A stretch of DNA of 64,000 nt from Prevotella sp. (GCA_017410365.1 JAFQQY010000016.1:1-64000), one strand, 5' to 3'. Numbered from the stretch's first letter, positions 21,985-31,603 are shown. Numbers and translations are program-made. Notes: generated from the letters alone by a model not told the origin.

Positions 21985-24596
21985 CGCTTGCTACGTTTAA
22001 TCATCAGACTCAACTTGCCGTTGTATTTCTCTTCCTTCATCAATTGTTCTATGGTAACAGGCATCCTGTACTTCCACTTGTTGTATGGGTCGCTAGGAAC
22101 GTTTATCCTCTCCTCACGCACATTCTTGCCGCAAAGGCCGCTTTCCATGGCCAACCAGTCTTGCAACGATAGCAAGCAAAGCATCGACGGGCAATAGAGG
22201 TGGCGCGCTATTATCTCTTCCGCTATGTGCGAAGGAATTGTTTCTGGTGCGCATCCTTCTTTCTGAAGCATTGTAACATAGTAGCGCTGTGTTCTTTCAG
22301 GACTCTCCTGCCACCATAGTCTAAGAGGCGACATGTCGTGCGTGGAGAATGTGGCCACGCTTCTGTAAGGATTGCTGTCTATGTGGGCAAACTCCTGACC
22401 TGTTTGCTTTGGCATGGTCTGTATTTCAAGCGTAAGTATCTTCAAGGCGTCAAGAACAGGCTGCACGCAACCAGGCAGCATGCCCAAGTCTTCAGCACAC
22501 ACCAGCATGCGCGTATCGCCAAGCACCTGAGGCAGATGCTTCATGGCCCAATTGCCCCAATACATGTTATGGCGCTGATAGTAGTAGTTGTTGTAGAGTC
22601 GCATGAAGGCCTCCTTCTCTTCTTCTCCAAGCACTTCAAACACGGGGTCGTTGTAGACGGCTATTCTAGGATGATACATATCCGCACGCTGATGGTCTTC
22701 CACAAACAGCACGTTGCTTATCAGCCTGTACAGTCCGTCTCTTATCCACAGGCTGTTTTCGTCTGTCTTTCCAGCGAAGTGCGCCTCTACCTTCTTCTGC
22801 GTGTTGTAGTCGGCCTTCAATGCATAGAGACCGTATGATTTCCTTATCAGGAAGTTGTCGCGCACATAAGGCGCATGCATGCCGAAGAATCTGTTTAGCA
22901 CATTGTCGTTGATGAAAGGCATGGTAAAGAACTCCTTGCGGAACTGGAGTCCGAAGTATTCAATCTCGCCCGCTGTAAGTGGCAATGATGGCGAGAAGTG
23001 GCCCAACAACCCATGCACGGCATCAGAAGGTATCTCCCATATTCTGAAGAATCCCAACACATGGTCTATGCGGAAAGCATCGAAATATTGTTCCATCTGC
23101 TTGAACCGCTGCTTCCACCACTTACATCCGTCAGCATCCATTGCCTGCCAGTTGTATGTTGGGAATCCCCAGTTCTGACCGTTATGCGAAAAGGCATCTG
23201 GCGGTGCTCCCGTCTGCATGTCCAGGTTGAAGAGATGCGGCTGTTTGAGTGCCTCCACACTATCGCGTGAAATGCCTATAGGTATGTCACCCTTTAGTAT
23301 CACTCCCTTGCTTCTGGCATACTCGGCGGCGGCTTTCAACTGCTTGTGCAATAGATATTGCACATAATGGTAGTAGCCTGCATCCGTCTCGCCGTCGCGC
23401 TTGCAACAATATTCGGCATAGTCGGCAAGCCACGCTTCACTATCCTCGAGAAACTTCTTATATCCTTCTTCTTTCTCCACCTTTTCGTGCTGCAAGGCAT
23501 AGAGGTCTTTCAGATAAGCTGTCTTTACCTTGTCTACGGCTTCATAGTCGCTATACGAAAGGCTGTTCAGTTCTCTCTGTTTTCTGCGATAGTCGTTCAT
23601 CTTTGCCTTATCCTTGAGCAATCCTGCCGCGCTGAGGTCTACATAGTGCGGATGAAGGGCATATACGGAAATTGCATTATAGGGATAGGAATCGCTCCAG
23701 TCGCCATGTTTTGACGTGTCGTTGACAGGAAGCAGTTGGATAACCTTCATGCCTACGGATGAAACCCAGTCGACCATGCGTTTCAAATCGCCGAAGTCGC
23801 CCACGCCGTATGACTGCTCACTACGCAGCGAAAACACAGGCACCACTACTCCAGCCGCTCTCCAAAGGTCTTCCATCAGACGAATGGTTCCGCCGTCTAG
23901 CACAACCACCTGTCCGTCTTCTATCAACGAATCGGAGGTCGAGCGGTTGTCGCCTTCTTCCCATGCCACGAAATCGCCGTTAGAATCGTCTACGACCACG
24001 TACTTATACTCTAGCGGAAGCATCATGTCGGCCATGTTGACAGCCAATATCCAACGTTGTTGACCTGCATACTGCATTTTCAGATAGCGCGAGGTGTTCC
24101 AGCAACCTACAGCGGGATGACTGCCACAGACGGCAACACTCTGTCCGCGTTTCAGTTGCGGTGCCAGTACGACAAAGAGCAGGGTCTTCCTATAGAGCGG
24201 TATGCGCAGGGCTTGCGTAGTCTCATTGCGCACTCCTCCTATCGTAGTGAGATATGCATTGGTATAGAGGTGTTGCTGCACCGGTATGTCTCGCCATGCG
24301 TCTGTAAAGATGAAATCCTTGGTAGAATCGAAGGCATAGAGCCTTGCCACCATATCCCACTCTTTACGAAGCACATTGCCCTCTGAGTCTTCTATCTGAT
24401 AGTAATACCTGAACGACTCTATAGGGTGCTGACGCGATTCCATGGCTGCCACTTCCAGTGTCCACCACTGTCCGTCTTGGGTGTTCATCTGGTGGTTATG
24501 GCGCTTCACATTGCCGTCCTTACGCTTATATTCTATCACCACATGGACATTCTCGCCCCACGCAGTTCCGTATTGTATGCCGAATCTTAGTTTCAT
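21981..24596 (-). CDS. malQ: 4-alpha-glucanotransferase (amylomaltase) with starch-binding domains
   Basis: GH77 enzyme of 871 residues that transfers glucan segments between maltodextrins. The first about 250 residues contain one or two CBM20-type domains ('VAVCGSHPAVGCWNTSRYLK'), the two-domain layout typical of Bacteroidota and plant DPE2. The GH77 barrel follows with 'SLRSEQSYGVGDFGDLKRMV', 'LPVNDT', 'YPYNAISVYALHP', 'FDAFRIDHVLGFFRIWEIP' (nucleophile Asp), 'AEDLGMLP' (acid/base Glu) and 'FSTHDMSPLR'. There is no signal peptide, so it acts in the cytoplasm. A TATTTTTG box at 24608-24601 lies only 5 nt before the ATG, predicting a leaderless mRNA. Confidence 0.93.
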   Translation of the reverse strand: MKLRFGIQYGTAWGENVHVVIEYKRKDGNVKRHNHQMNTQDGQWWTLEVAAMESRQHPIESFRYYYQIEDSEGNVLRKEWDMVARLYAFDSTKDFIFTDAWRDIPVQQHLYTNAYLTTIGGVRNETTQALRIPLYRKTLLFVVLAPQLKRGQSVAVCGSHPAVGCWNTSRYLKMQYAGQQRWILAVNMADMMLPLEYKYVVVDDSNGDFVAWEEGDNRSTSDSLIEDGQVVVLDGGTIRLMEDLWRAAGVVVPVFSLRSEQSYGVGDFGDLKRMVDWVSSVGMKVIQLLPVNDTSKHGDWSDSYPYNAISVYALHPHYVDLSAAGLLKDKAKMNDYRRKQRELNSLSYSDYEAVDKVKTAYLKDLYALQHEKVEKEEGYKKFLEDSEAWLADYAEYCCKRDGETDAGYYHYVQYLLHKQLKAAAEYARSKGVILKGDIPIGISRDSVEALKQPHLFNLDMQTGAPPDAFSHNGQNWGFPTYNWQAMDADGCKWWKQRFKQMEQYFDAFRIDHVLGFFRIWEIPSDAVHGLLGHFSPSLPLTAGEIEYFGLQFRKEFFTMPFINDNVLNRFFGMHAPYVRDNFLIRKSYGLYALKADYNTQKKVEAHFAGKTDENSLWIRDGLYRLISNVLFVEDHQRADMYHPRIAVYNDPVFEVLGEEEKEAFMRLYNNYYYQRHNMYWGNWAMKHLPQVLGDTRMLVCAEDLGMLPGCVQPVLDALKILTLEIQTMPKQTGQEFAHIDSNPYRSVATFSTHDMSPLRLWWQESPERTQRYYVTMLQKEGCAPETIPSHIAEEIIARHLYCPSMLCLLSLQDWLAMESGLCGKNVREERINVPSDPYNKWKYRMPVTIEQLMKEEKYNGKLSLMIKRSKR

Positions 24597-24662
24597 AATG
24601 CAAAAATAAGAAAAATTATCTAGAAACGGATACTATTATACCAGTGCAAATGTTTTTTTTAT

Positions 24663-24670
24663 TAACTTTG
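24663..24670 (+). promoter_or_regulatory. mltG -7 promoter element
   Basis: TAACTTTG followed by C, a perfect -7 box, 38 bp before the mltG start. The -33 element is not clear. Confidence 0.5.
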
Positions 24671-24707
24671 CGGAAGAAAAGAATAAGATAGAACGAATAT
24701 CCCGGAT

Positions 24708-25742
24708 ATGCAGAAAAGACACAAACTCATTGCGATAGTTGCCTCATCCGTAGTTTTATGCCTGCTCATAGCTATTGGCATTGCCTACTATTATCTCTAC
24801 ACACCAGTATCGGCAAAGGCTGAAACCACATATTTATATATAGACAGCGACGACGATGCCGATTCCGTATACACCAAGCTACAGGCGTGTTGCGAGACGC
24901 AGAGCCTGAAGGGTGTGAAGCCGATGGCCAACTACTACGACTACCAGAACAACATACGCACCGGAAGATATGAAATAGGTACCAGTGATAATGCCCTGAC
25001 GATAGTGAGACGACTGAAAACGGGCAACCAGACACCTATCAATCTGACCATACCCGAGGCCAAGACACTGGACAGACTGGCTGGCAAGCTGGCAAAGAAG
25101 CTTATGGTAGACAGCCTTACTCTGGTTAGCCTGTTCTGCGATTCTGCTGTTTGTGCCGACTATGGATATAGCATAGAAACGATGCCTGCCATGTTCGTGC
25201 CAAACACTTACAGCGTATATTGGGATACTAGTGCCGAACAGCTTATGAAGCGCATAAGCAAGGAGCATAAGGCTTTCTGGAACAAAGACGGAAGAATGGA
25301 AAAGGCCGAGAAGATAGGGCTAACACCTGTCGAGGTGGCAACGCTGGCAAGCATCGTAGATGAGGAAACGGCAAACAAAGGCGAGAAACCCATGGTGGCA
25401 GGCATGTATATCAACCGACTGAGAATAAAGATGCCGCTACAGGCTGACCCAACCATAAAGTTCGCACTGAAGAACTTCGCGCTTAGAAGAATATACAACA
25501 GCATGCTAAAGGCTGACAATCCTTATAACACATACAAGAACGCAGGCTTGCCTCCCGGACCGATAAAGATAGCATCGATAGCAGGCATAGATGCCGTGCT
25601 TAACCATGCCGAGCATCCATACCTATATATGTGTGCCAAGGAAGATTTCTCGGGCACTCACAACTTTGCAAAGACTTATCGTGAGCATCTGCAGAATGCG
25701 GCAAGATACCGTAAGGCTCTTAACGAAAGAAACATCAAGTAA
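24708..25742 (+). CDS. mltG: Endolytic murein transglycosylase
   Basis: 344 residues, YceG/MltG family. Cleaves nascent glycan strands at the inner membrane and so sets their length. It has an N-terminal membrane anchor (about 8-30), a LysM-like region, then the catalytic domain with 'LASIVDEETANKGEKPMVAG' (the Glu of this stretch is the general acid in the family), 'YINRLRIKMPLQADPTIKFA', 'NTYKNAGLPPGPIKIAS' and 'FSGTHNFAKTYREH'. Length matches the family. Confidence 0.93.
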   Translation: MQKRHKLIAIVASSVVLCLLIAIGIAYYYLYTPVSAKAETTYLYIDSDDDADSVYTKLQACCETQSLKGVKPMANYYDYQNNIRTGRYEIGTSDNALTIVRRLKTGNQTPINLTIPEAKTLDRLAGKLAKKLMVDSLTLVSLFCDSAVCADYGYSIETMPAMFVPNTYSVYWDTSAEQLMKRISKEHKAFWNKDGRMEKAEKIGLTPVEVATLASIVDEETANKGEKPMVAGMYINRLRIKMPLQADPTIKFALKNFALRRIYNSMLKADNPYNTYKNAGLPPGPIKIASIAGIDAVLNHAEHPYLYMCAKEDFSGTHNFAKTYREHLQNAARYRKALNERNIK

Positions 25743-25950
25743 GACCAAAGCAGTTCATATTGCTTCACTTGTTTACTATCTTCAACTATCACAATTCATG
25801 TTCTTTAGATTTCTGATTTGGTTGTTCTGACATAAGAATGACCTCTTTTTCGTGTTCATTATGTTATATTTTCGGTTTGTTATTACCGCCACTTCCCTTT
25901 TCGGACATTTTTAAGGAATAATAGAAATGCATAGACTAGCGGATTATGTG

Positions 25951-25958
25951 TATATTTG
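25951..25958 (+). promoter_or_regulatory. -7 box of the AraC-type gene
   Basis: TATATTTG followed by C, 17 bp before the start codon at 25976, predicting a leader of only about 12 nt. No TTTG at -33 is evident. Confidence 0.5.
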
Positions 25959-25975
25959 CATTCAAATAATTACCT

Positions 25976-26845
25976 ATGATAAGCGAATTAGAAAAGCAGA
26001 AAGCTAAAGAAAAGAACATAATCATCGACTATTCAGACGATGACATAATAATCGTAGACAACATAAAGAGCCTGAAAGGTCAGCACACCAAAAGGATACC
26101 TATAAACATCATACTTCTATGTACAAACGGAATGATGCAGGCTGATGTAAAGGGCAACAGAATAGTGCTTCACAAACATGAGATTCTGATTATATCGCCC
26201 AACACGTTCTTGGAAAACACCATGTCGAGCGACGATTTTGAATGCAAGGCCATGGGACTGACCAACAAGATAATCCATTCGTTCCTAAGACCACACGTGA
26301 ACATCTGGAACAAGATGATGTACCTTAACAAGTCGAGGGTAAGAAAGATTGAAGCTCACGATGCCATGATTTCATTGAAGTTCTACGAACTCATTGACAT
26401 GCTAAAGCAAATGGAAAACAAGAAATACAAGAACCTCATTATGCAATCGCTCGTAAAAGCTGGCATATTGGGCATTTGCGGTTCGATAGACAAGGTGATT
26501 GATGAAGAGGAAAGCAACAATCAGCAAGGCGATGTCATATTCAGAAGGTTTCTTGACATACTAGGCAACAGCAGCGTGAAGCGACAAAAGGTGGAATACT
26601 ACGCCGAAAGGTTGTTCATTACACCCAAATACCTGTCCGTGGTTTGCAAGACATGCTCTGGCAAAACGGCATTACAATGGATTCAGGAGTATGTAAACGA
26701 CGAAGTGGGTTACTATCTAAAGCAGACAGACCTATCAATAAAGGAAATATCAGACAAGCTTGGCTTTCCAAACGCTTCGTTCTTTGGCAGATACGTAAAA
26801 CAACACTTCGGTGCCTCGCCAAAGAGCATAAGGGCTAAAAAATAA
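25976..26845 (+). CDS. AraC-family transcription regulator
   Basis: 289 residues. The N-terminal half is a cupin-like sensing domain ('IVLHKHEILIISPNTFLENT'). The C-terminal about 100 residues are the double HTH of the family: 'VEYYAERLFITPKYLSVVCK' and 'SIKEISDKLGFPNASFFGRY' with 'FGASPKSIR'. The type is common in Bacteroidales, often near efflux or redox genes, but no obvious target is adjacent here. The gene stands alone between mltG and the repeat array. Confidence 0.88.
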   Translation: MISELEKQKAKEKNIIIDYSDDDIIIVDNIKSLKGQHTKRIPINIILLCTNGMMQADVKGNRIVLHKHEILIISPNTFLENTMSSDDFECKAMGLTNKIIHSFLRPHVNIWNKMMYLNKSRVRKIEAHDAMISLKFYELIDMLKQMENKKYKNLIMQSLVKAGILGICGSIDKVIDEEESNNQQGDVIFRRFLDILGNSSVKRQKVEYYAERLFITPKYLSVVCKTCSGKTALQWIQEYVNDEVGYYLKQTDLSIKEISDKLGFPNASFFGRYVKQHFGASPKSIRAKK

Positions 26846-26851
26846 ATTAAG

Positions 26852-27380
26852 AAGTTAGAGGAAGTTAAAGGAAGATATGCCGCTTTCGGCGGCGAAGATA
26901 GAGGACGAATGCTTTCTTTTTAAGGAGTTAAGAAGGAGTTAGAAGGAAGTTATCGCTTCGCTGAGGAAGTTAGAGGACGAATGCTTTCTTTTTTAAGGAG
27001 TTATAGGGAGTTAAAGGAAGATATGCCGCTTTCAGCGGCGAAGATAGAGGACGAATGCCTTCTTTTTTAAGGAGTTAAGAAGGAGTTAGAAGGAAGTTAT
27101 CGCTTCGCTGAGGAAGTTAGAGGACGAATGCTTTCTTTTTAAGGAGTTAAGAAGGAGTTAGAAGGAAGTTATCGCTTCGCGGAGGAAGTTAGAGGACGAA
27201 TGCCTTTTTCAATCCTTCAATTTTTCAATCCTTCAATTCTTCAATCCTTCAACCCTTCACGTGTTGATGAGCATTAGCGAGTAATTTTTCAATCTTTCAA
27301 TTCTCCTGTATCCAAGACAAATGTCTTCTATCTCCTTATATCTCCTTCTACCTTCTTCTACCTTCTTCTATCTCCTTATA
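26852..27380. repeat. Composite repeat array: five 73-bp units (A-B-A-B-B) plus C and D tails
   Basis: The end motif 'gaggacgaatgc' occurs at 26901, 26973, 27047, 27120 and 27192, so units are 72-74 bp. A units contain the hairpin GCCGCTTTCxGCGGC with 'gaagatagaggacg'. B units contain 'aaggagttatcgcttcgctgaggaag'-type sequence (written here in part). They alternate A-B-A-B-B. After the last unit come a C segment of 'tcaatccttcaa' repeats (27210-27295) and a D segment with the palindrome AGACA-AA-TGTCT and 'tctatctcc' repeats (27310-27380). No gene is present. It lies exactly between two converging gene ends. Confidence 0.9.
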
Positions 27381-27387
27381 TAAAAAA

Positions 27388-27744
27388 CTATCTTATTCTA
27401 TCCGCTGCCCTAACAAGACGTTCGTCTGCCATGATGCCTCTACGGGCAAGGACGTAGCATAGCAACGAGAGTAGCGGCAAGGCAACGGGCCACTGGGCTG
27501 TTGCGCCAAAGAACTGATACATGACGAAATAGAGTATGTACCAGCCTACGAGCAGCATGATGTTGAACATGCAGAACTTGGCCTGCTGCTTGCGGTTGTT
27601 GTAAACGAAGATTGTGTATATGCCAAACAAGGCCGACACAACGAGCAGCGCCATTGGCAACCATAAGCCCCATAGACAGACCGCACAAACTATACTCAAT
27701 ATGGCTCCTGCCAACAAGTATAATGACTGAACACGCTGAATCAT
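27388..27744 (-). CDS. DUF4293-family integral membrane protein
   Basis: 118 residues with four hydrophobic segments, beginning 'MIQRVQSLYLLAGAILSIVC', the signature start of DUF4293. The function is unknown. In Bacteroidota it commonly follows rpoZ, as here (15-bp gap). It is the last gene of the bamD-rpoZ-DUF4293 operon. Confidence 0.85.
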   Translation of the reverse strand: MIQRVQSLYLLAGAILSIVCAVCLWGLWLPMALLVVSALFGIYTIFVYNNRKQQAKFCMFNIMLLVGWYILYFVMYQFFGATAQWPVALPLLSLLCYVLARRGIMADERLVRAADRIR

Positions 27745-27759
27745 CTTGATGCAGTAATA

Positions 27760-28104
27760 TTACTCAACAGGCTTCTGACCCTCACGCTGTGGCTCACGCC
27801 AGTAAACTCTGTCTTCTACGAACTCCTGTGTAGCCAGAAGCGATGGCTTTGGCAACTTCTCGTAGTAACGTGAAATCTCTATTTGCTCGCGGTTTTCAAA
27901 AACCTCTTCCAATGTATCATTATATGAAGCAAACTCAGCAAGCTTCTTGCTAAGGTCTTCCTTTATCTGAGCGGAAATCTGGTTGGCGCGCTTTGAGATG
28001 ATAGCCACGCTTTCGTAGATGTTTCCTGTCTCATCACATAAATCCATAATGTTACGAGTAACGGTGTTTACCGGTGCCTTTGATTTCTTGTAATCCATTG
28101 TCAT
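27760..28104 (-). CDS. rpoZ: RNA polymerase omega subunit (Bacteroidota type)
   Basis: 114 residues, 'MTMDYKKSKAPVNTVTRNIM' then 'GNIYESVAIISKRANQISAQ', the Rpb6/omega fold core that clamps the beta' C-terminus. It lies between bamD (9-bp gap) and the DUF4293 gene, conserved synteny in the phylum. A second ATG two codons in (28098) is an equally possible start. Confidence 0.88.
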   Translation of the reverse strand: MTMDYKKSKAPVNTVTRNIMDLCDETGNIYESVAIISKRANQISAQIKEDLSKKLAEFASYNDTLEEVFENREQIEISRYYEKLPKPSLLATQEFVEDRVYWREPQREGQKPVE

Positions 28105-28113
28105 ATTTTATTA

Positions 28114-28941
28114 TTAATTCTTTGTTATCTTTTTACATTTTTCTATATATTCTTCTGCCAAGCCGCGCGACTTGCTGTCTGGAAACTCATTGAGGAATCC
28201 ATAGCACTCGTCTTCGGCATCGCGATAGCGCTCAAGCTTCTTGCTCTCAACACTCTGGCGTGCCAGTTCAAATTTGCTCTTCATTATGAGCAGCGAGAAA
28301 TCTTCGCGCATCTTGGTGTATGGATAGTCTTTCAGGGCATTCTGAGCCGTAACGATGCATGCCTCGAAATTAGAACCGCCATAGTTGCAATTGCCGAAGT
28401 AGTCGCCAAGATTGTAGTATAGCTCGGCTGAAATATATTCCTTCATCACAAGCTTGTCTTGCAGTTCAAACAGCCTGTCCTGTGCCTTTGGCTTTAGGTC
28501 GGAAGCAGGGAAATAGTCAAGGAACTGCTGGAATGCATTTATGGCTCCAATGGTTGGAGTCTGGTCGAGTCGCGGCTCTGGCGTACTCTGATAGAGCGAC
28601 TGACCTATGTAGTAGCATGCCTGCTCTGCATAGATTCCCTTGGGATAGGAAGAGAAGTATTTCCTGAATGTTTCTGCCGCACTCTCATAGTCGCTGATGC
28701 CATATTCAGCCATTCCCAACATGTATAGACACTCTTCGCCGTTGTCGGTACCTTTCATGATGGTTACCAATTCCTGCAACAAAGAAATGGCTTGCGAATA
28801 TTTGCCTCTTGCAAAGCATTCTTTTGCATATTCATACTTATATGCATAGTCGGTTGTCTTGTAAACTCTGTTGAACTCTGCTGCACAACTGCACATCAGC
28901 AGAACGAATCCAAACAAAAGAAATATATGTTTCTTCATCAT
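28114..28941 (-). CDS. bamD: Outer membrane assembly lipoprotein BamD
   Basis: 275 residues. A lipoprotein signal peptide ends at the lipobox 'LLMCSCA' (Cys about 19). The rest is a stack of TPRs: 'AKECFARGKYSQAISLLQEL', 'MLGMAEYGISDYESAAETFR', 'QACYYIGQSLY', 'AINAFQQFLDYFP'. BamD is the essential scaffold of the BAM complex that inserts beta-barrel proteins. A TATTTTTG box at 28993-28986 serves as promoter, back-to-back with the uvrB promoter. Confidence 0.93.
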   Translation of the reverse strand: MMKKHIFLLFGFVLLMCSCAAEFNRVYKTTDYAYKYEYAKECFARGKYSQAISLLQELVTIMKGTDNGEECLYMLGMAEYGISDYESAAETFRKYFSSYPKGIYAEQACYYIGQSLYQSTPEPRLDQTPTIGAINAFQQFLDYFPASDLKPKAQDRLFELQDKLVMKEYISAELYYNLGDYFGNCNYGGSNFEACIVTAQNALKDYPYTKMREDFSLLIMKSKFELARQSVESKKLERYRDAEDECYGFLNEFPDSKSRGLAEEYIEKCKKITKN

Positions 28942-29078
28942 TAAAAAATCGCGCCCAATTTGCTCGTTAACTGAATTTCAAGATGCAAAAATAATGATTT
29001 TCCGCCTAATTTCAAAGTATTTAAAATGTTTTTTAGCAAATTAAGCCTCTTTATAACGTTTATTACATGAGAAATGAT

Positions 29079-29086
29079 TAATTTTG
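29079..29086 (+). promoter_or_regulatory. uvrB -7 box directly before the start codon
   Basis: TAATTTTG ends 7 nt before the ATG at 29094. With transcription starting about 5-7 nt after the box, the uvrB mRNA would have almost no leader. Confidence 0.5.
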
Positions 29087-29093
29087 CGCTAAT

Positions 29094-31130
29094 ATGAAAG
29101 AATTTAAGCTGACATCAAGATACAAACCGACTGGCGACCAACCCGAGGCAATAAGGGAACTGACCGAGGGACTGATGAGGGGCGACAAGGCTCAGGTACT
29201 GCTTGGCGTGACGGGGTCGGGCAAGACCTTTACCGTGGCCAATGTCATAGCCAACGTAAACCGCCCTACCCTAATCTTGAGCCACAACAAGACTCTGGCG
29301 GCGCAGTTGTACGAGGAGATGAGGGGATTCTTTCCCGACAATGCCATAGAGTATTATGTCAGCTACTACGACTACTATCAGCCTGAGGCGTATCTGCCAA
29401 GTTCCGACACGTATATCGAGAAAGACCTGGCCATCAACGAAGAGATAGACAGGCTGCGCCTGCGTGCCGTATCCTCGCTATTGTCTGGACGCAAGGATGT
29501 TATCGTGGTGTCATCGGTAAGCTGCATCTACGGTATGGGCAGTCCTATCGCCTTGTCTGAGAATGTCATCGAACTGAAAAAAGGTCAGATTCTAGACAGG
29601 AACGCATTGCTCAGAAAGCTTGTTCAGGCTCTGTATCTGCGGAACGACATAGAACTGCAAAGGGGCAACTTCCGCGTGAAGGGCGACACCGTAGACATAG
29701 CCATGGCATATAGCGAAGCTATTCTTAGGATAACATTCTGGGACGACGAGATTGACGCCATTGAGGAGATGGATTCAGTAACCATGAAGCGCATGGCATC
29801 GTTTGAAGAGTACAAGCTCTACCCCGCCAACCTCTTCATGACCACTCAGGAACAGACAAACATAGCCATAAGAAACATACAGGAGGACTTGCTAAAGCAG
29901 ATTGACTTCTTCAACGAAGTGGGCGACCAGATAAAGGCAGAAAGAATAAAGGAGCGCGTGGAGTACGACATGGAGATGATTAAGGAACTGGGACATTGCT
30001 CTGGCATCGAGAACTATTCGAGATACTTTGACGGGCGAGAACCGAACGAAAGACCATACTGCCTGCTCGACTTCTTCCCCGACGACTATCTTATGGTGAT
30101 TGACGAAAGCCACGTAAGCGTGCCGCAGATTAGTGCGATGTATGGCGGCGACAGGGCAAGAAAGACCAACCTCGTGGAGTATGGTTTCCGTCTGCCCGCA
30201 GCCTTCGACAACCGTCCGCTCATGTTCGAGGAGTTCAAGGAAATGACCAATCAGGTAATCTACGTGTCTGCCACGCCTGCCGACTACGAACTGGCTGAGA
30301 CAGAAGGTATTGTGGTTGAACAGATAATACGTCCAACGGGACTGCTTGACCCCGAAATATCAGTCCGACCGACCGAGAACCAGATTGACAACCTGATGGA
30401 GGAAATCATCACACGATGCGAAAAGGGCGAACGAACATTAGTAACCACGCTGACAAAGCGAATGGCGGAAGAGCTGACGGAGTATCTTCTGAACCACGGC
30501 ATATCAACGGCTTACATACATAGCGACGTGGCTACGCTCGACCGCGTGCAGATACTTGATGACTTAAGAAACGGCAAATACGACGTGCTCGTGGGTGTCA
30601 ATCTGCTAAGAGAAGGACTAGACCTGCCCGAGGTATCGCTTGTTGCCATTCTCGATGCCGACAAAGAGGGATTCTTGCGCAGCCATAGAAGTCTTACGCA
30701 GACGGCTGGTCGTGCGGCAAGAAATGTGAACGGTTTGGTAATCATGTATGCCGACAAGATAACGGCAAGCATGCAGCTTACCATAGACGAGACGTACAGG
30801 CGAAGAACAAAGCAGTTGAAGTACAACGAGGAGCACAGCATTACTCCAACGCAAATCAAGAAAAACCTGAAGAACAGCGACTTAACATTTGAGCTAAGCA
30901 AAGACAAAGCCAACGGCGCTGCATCTTCAAAATCATACAGCACGACAGACCAGCACCCTCACTTCGCCGCCGACCCGATAATACAAGGAATGACGCGCCA
31001 GCAGTTGGAAAAGAGCATTGCCAACACCACAAAACTGATGAAAGAGGCGGCCAAGAATCTCGACTTCCTACAAGCTGCACAATATCGCGACGAAATAATA
31101 AAGCTGCAAAAAGAACTGGAACTGAAGTAG
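29094..31130 (+). CDS. uvrB: UvrABC excinuclease subunit B
   Basis: 678 residues, full length. UvrB verifies damage handed over by UvrA and recruits UvrC in nucleotide excision repair. It shows Walker A 'GVTGSGKTFTVANV' (39-52), the damage-binding beta-hairpin 'YYDYYQPEAYLPSSDTYIEK', 'DESHVSVPQISAMYGGDRAR', helicase motifs 'GVNLLREGLDLPEVSLVAIL' and 'QTAGRAARN', and a C-terminal UVR coiled-coil ('KLMKEAAKNLDFLQAAQYRD') that binds UvrC. Confidence 0.97.
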   Translation: MKEFKLTSRYKPTGDQPEAIRELTEGLMRGDKAQVLLGVTGSGKTFTVANVIANVNRPTLILSHNKTLAAQLYEEMRGFFPDNAIEYYVSYYDYYQPEAYLPSSDTYIEKDLAINEEIDRLRLRAVSSLLSGRKDVIVVSSVSCIYGMGSPIALSENVIELKKGQILDRNALLRKLVQALYLRNDIELQRGNFRVKGDTVDIAMAYSEAILRITFWDDEIDAIEEMDSVTMKRMASFEEYKLYPANLFMTTQEQTNIAIRNIQEDLLKQIDFFNEVGDQIKAERIKERVEYDMEMIKELGHCSGIENYSRYFDGREPNERPYCLLDFFPDDYLMVIDESHVSVPQISAMYGGDRARKTNLVEYGFRLPAAFDNRPLMFEEFKEMTNQVIYVSATPADYELAETEGIVVEQIIRPTGLLDPEISVRPTENQIDNLMEEIITRCEKGERTLVTTLTKRMAEELTEYLLNHGISTAYIHSDVATLDRVQILDDLRNGKYDVLVGVNLLREGLDLPEVSLVAILDADKEGFLRSHRSLTQTAGRAARNVNGLVIMYADKITASMQLTIDETYRRRTKQLKYNEEHSITPTQIKKNLKNSDLTFELSKDKANGAASSKSYSTTDQHPHFAADPIIQGMTRQQLEKSIANTTKLMKEAAKNLDFLQAAQYRDEIIKLQKELELK

Positions 31131-31603
31131 CGTTGTTTTGCCACGAAAGTCATCCACTTAGGCTACCTAAATGGCGCGATTGTCTTTTTACGTTCCCATC
31201 TCTTAGCAAGAGACGCAAAACCGCCCTTATCTAGGCACACTAAACAAGCAAGAAAACATAGTTTAAAATCAGTCAGATTGGCTTCTGACTGCCAGTTTTT
31301 GGCCTTAAAACTGCGAGTAAGTGGCGTTAAGACTGTTAGTAAGTGGCGATAAAACTGCTAGTAAGTGGCGCACTTACTGGAATAAAGGGCTCAATCTAGC
31401 TTCGCAAAGAAGATATAGGAAGTTAAAAGAAGATATGCCGCATCTGCGGCGAAGGTAGAGGACGAATGCGCCAAGACTAATGTCTTCTATCTTCTTCTAT
31501 CTTCATCTACCTCCGTCTATCTCCTTAAATCTAGAACCACCTCCTTCTACAAAGCAAGTGAAGCTTGCGAAAGTCAAAAGAAATAAACTTTTTTATATTA
31601 TTT
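31131..31603. repeat. Repeat-rich intergenic region (22-bp repeats, one A and D unit)
   Basis: No gene seen. Three perfect-period units of 22 bp start at 31310, 31332 and 31354 (core 'agtaagtggcg'). From about 31404 to 31530 there is an A unit ('gaagatatgccgcatctgcggcgaa' region with 'gaggacgaatgc') joined directly to a D segment (AGAC-TAAT-GTCT, 'ctatcttcttctatc'). A hairpin TCTCTT-AGC-AAGAGA lies at 31199-31213 and recurs as its reverse complement at 31652-31666. Confidence 0.75.

Noticed and set aside
26852-27210. CRISPR array
   Set aside because: Units are 73 bp, hairpin-rich and of two alternating types. There are no short identical repeats with unique spacers and no cas genes.
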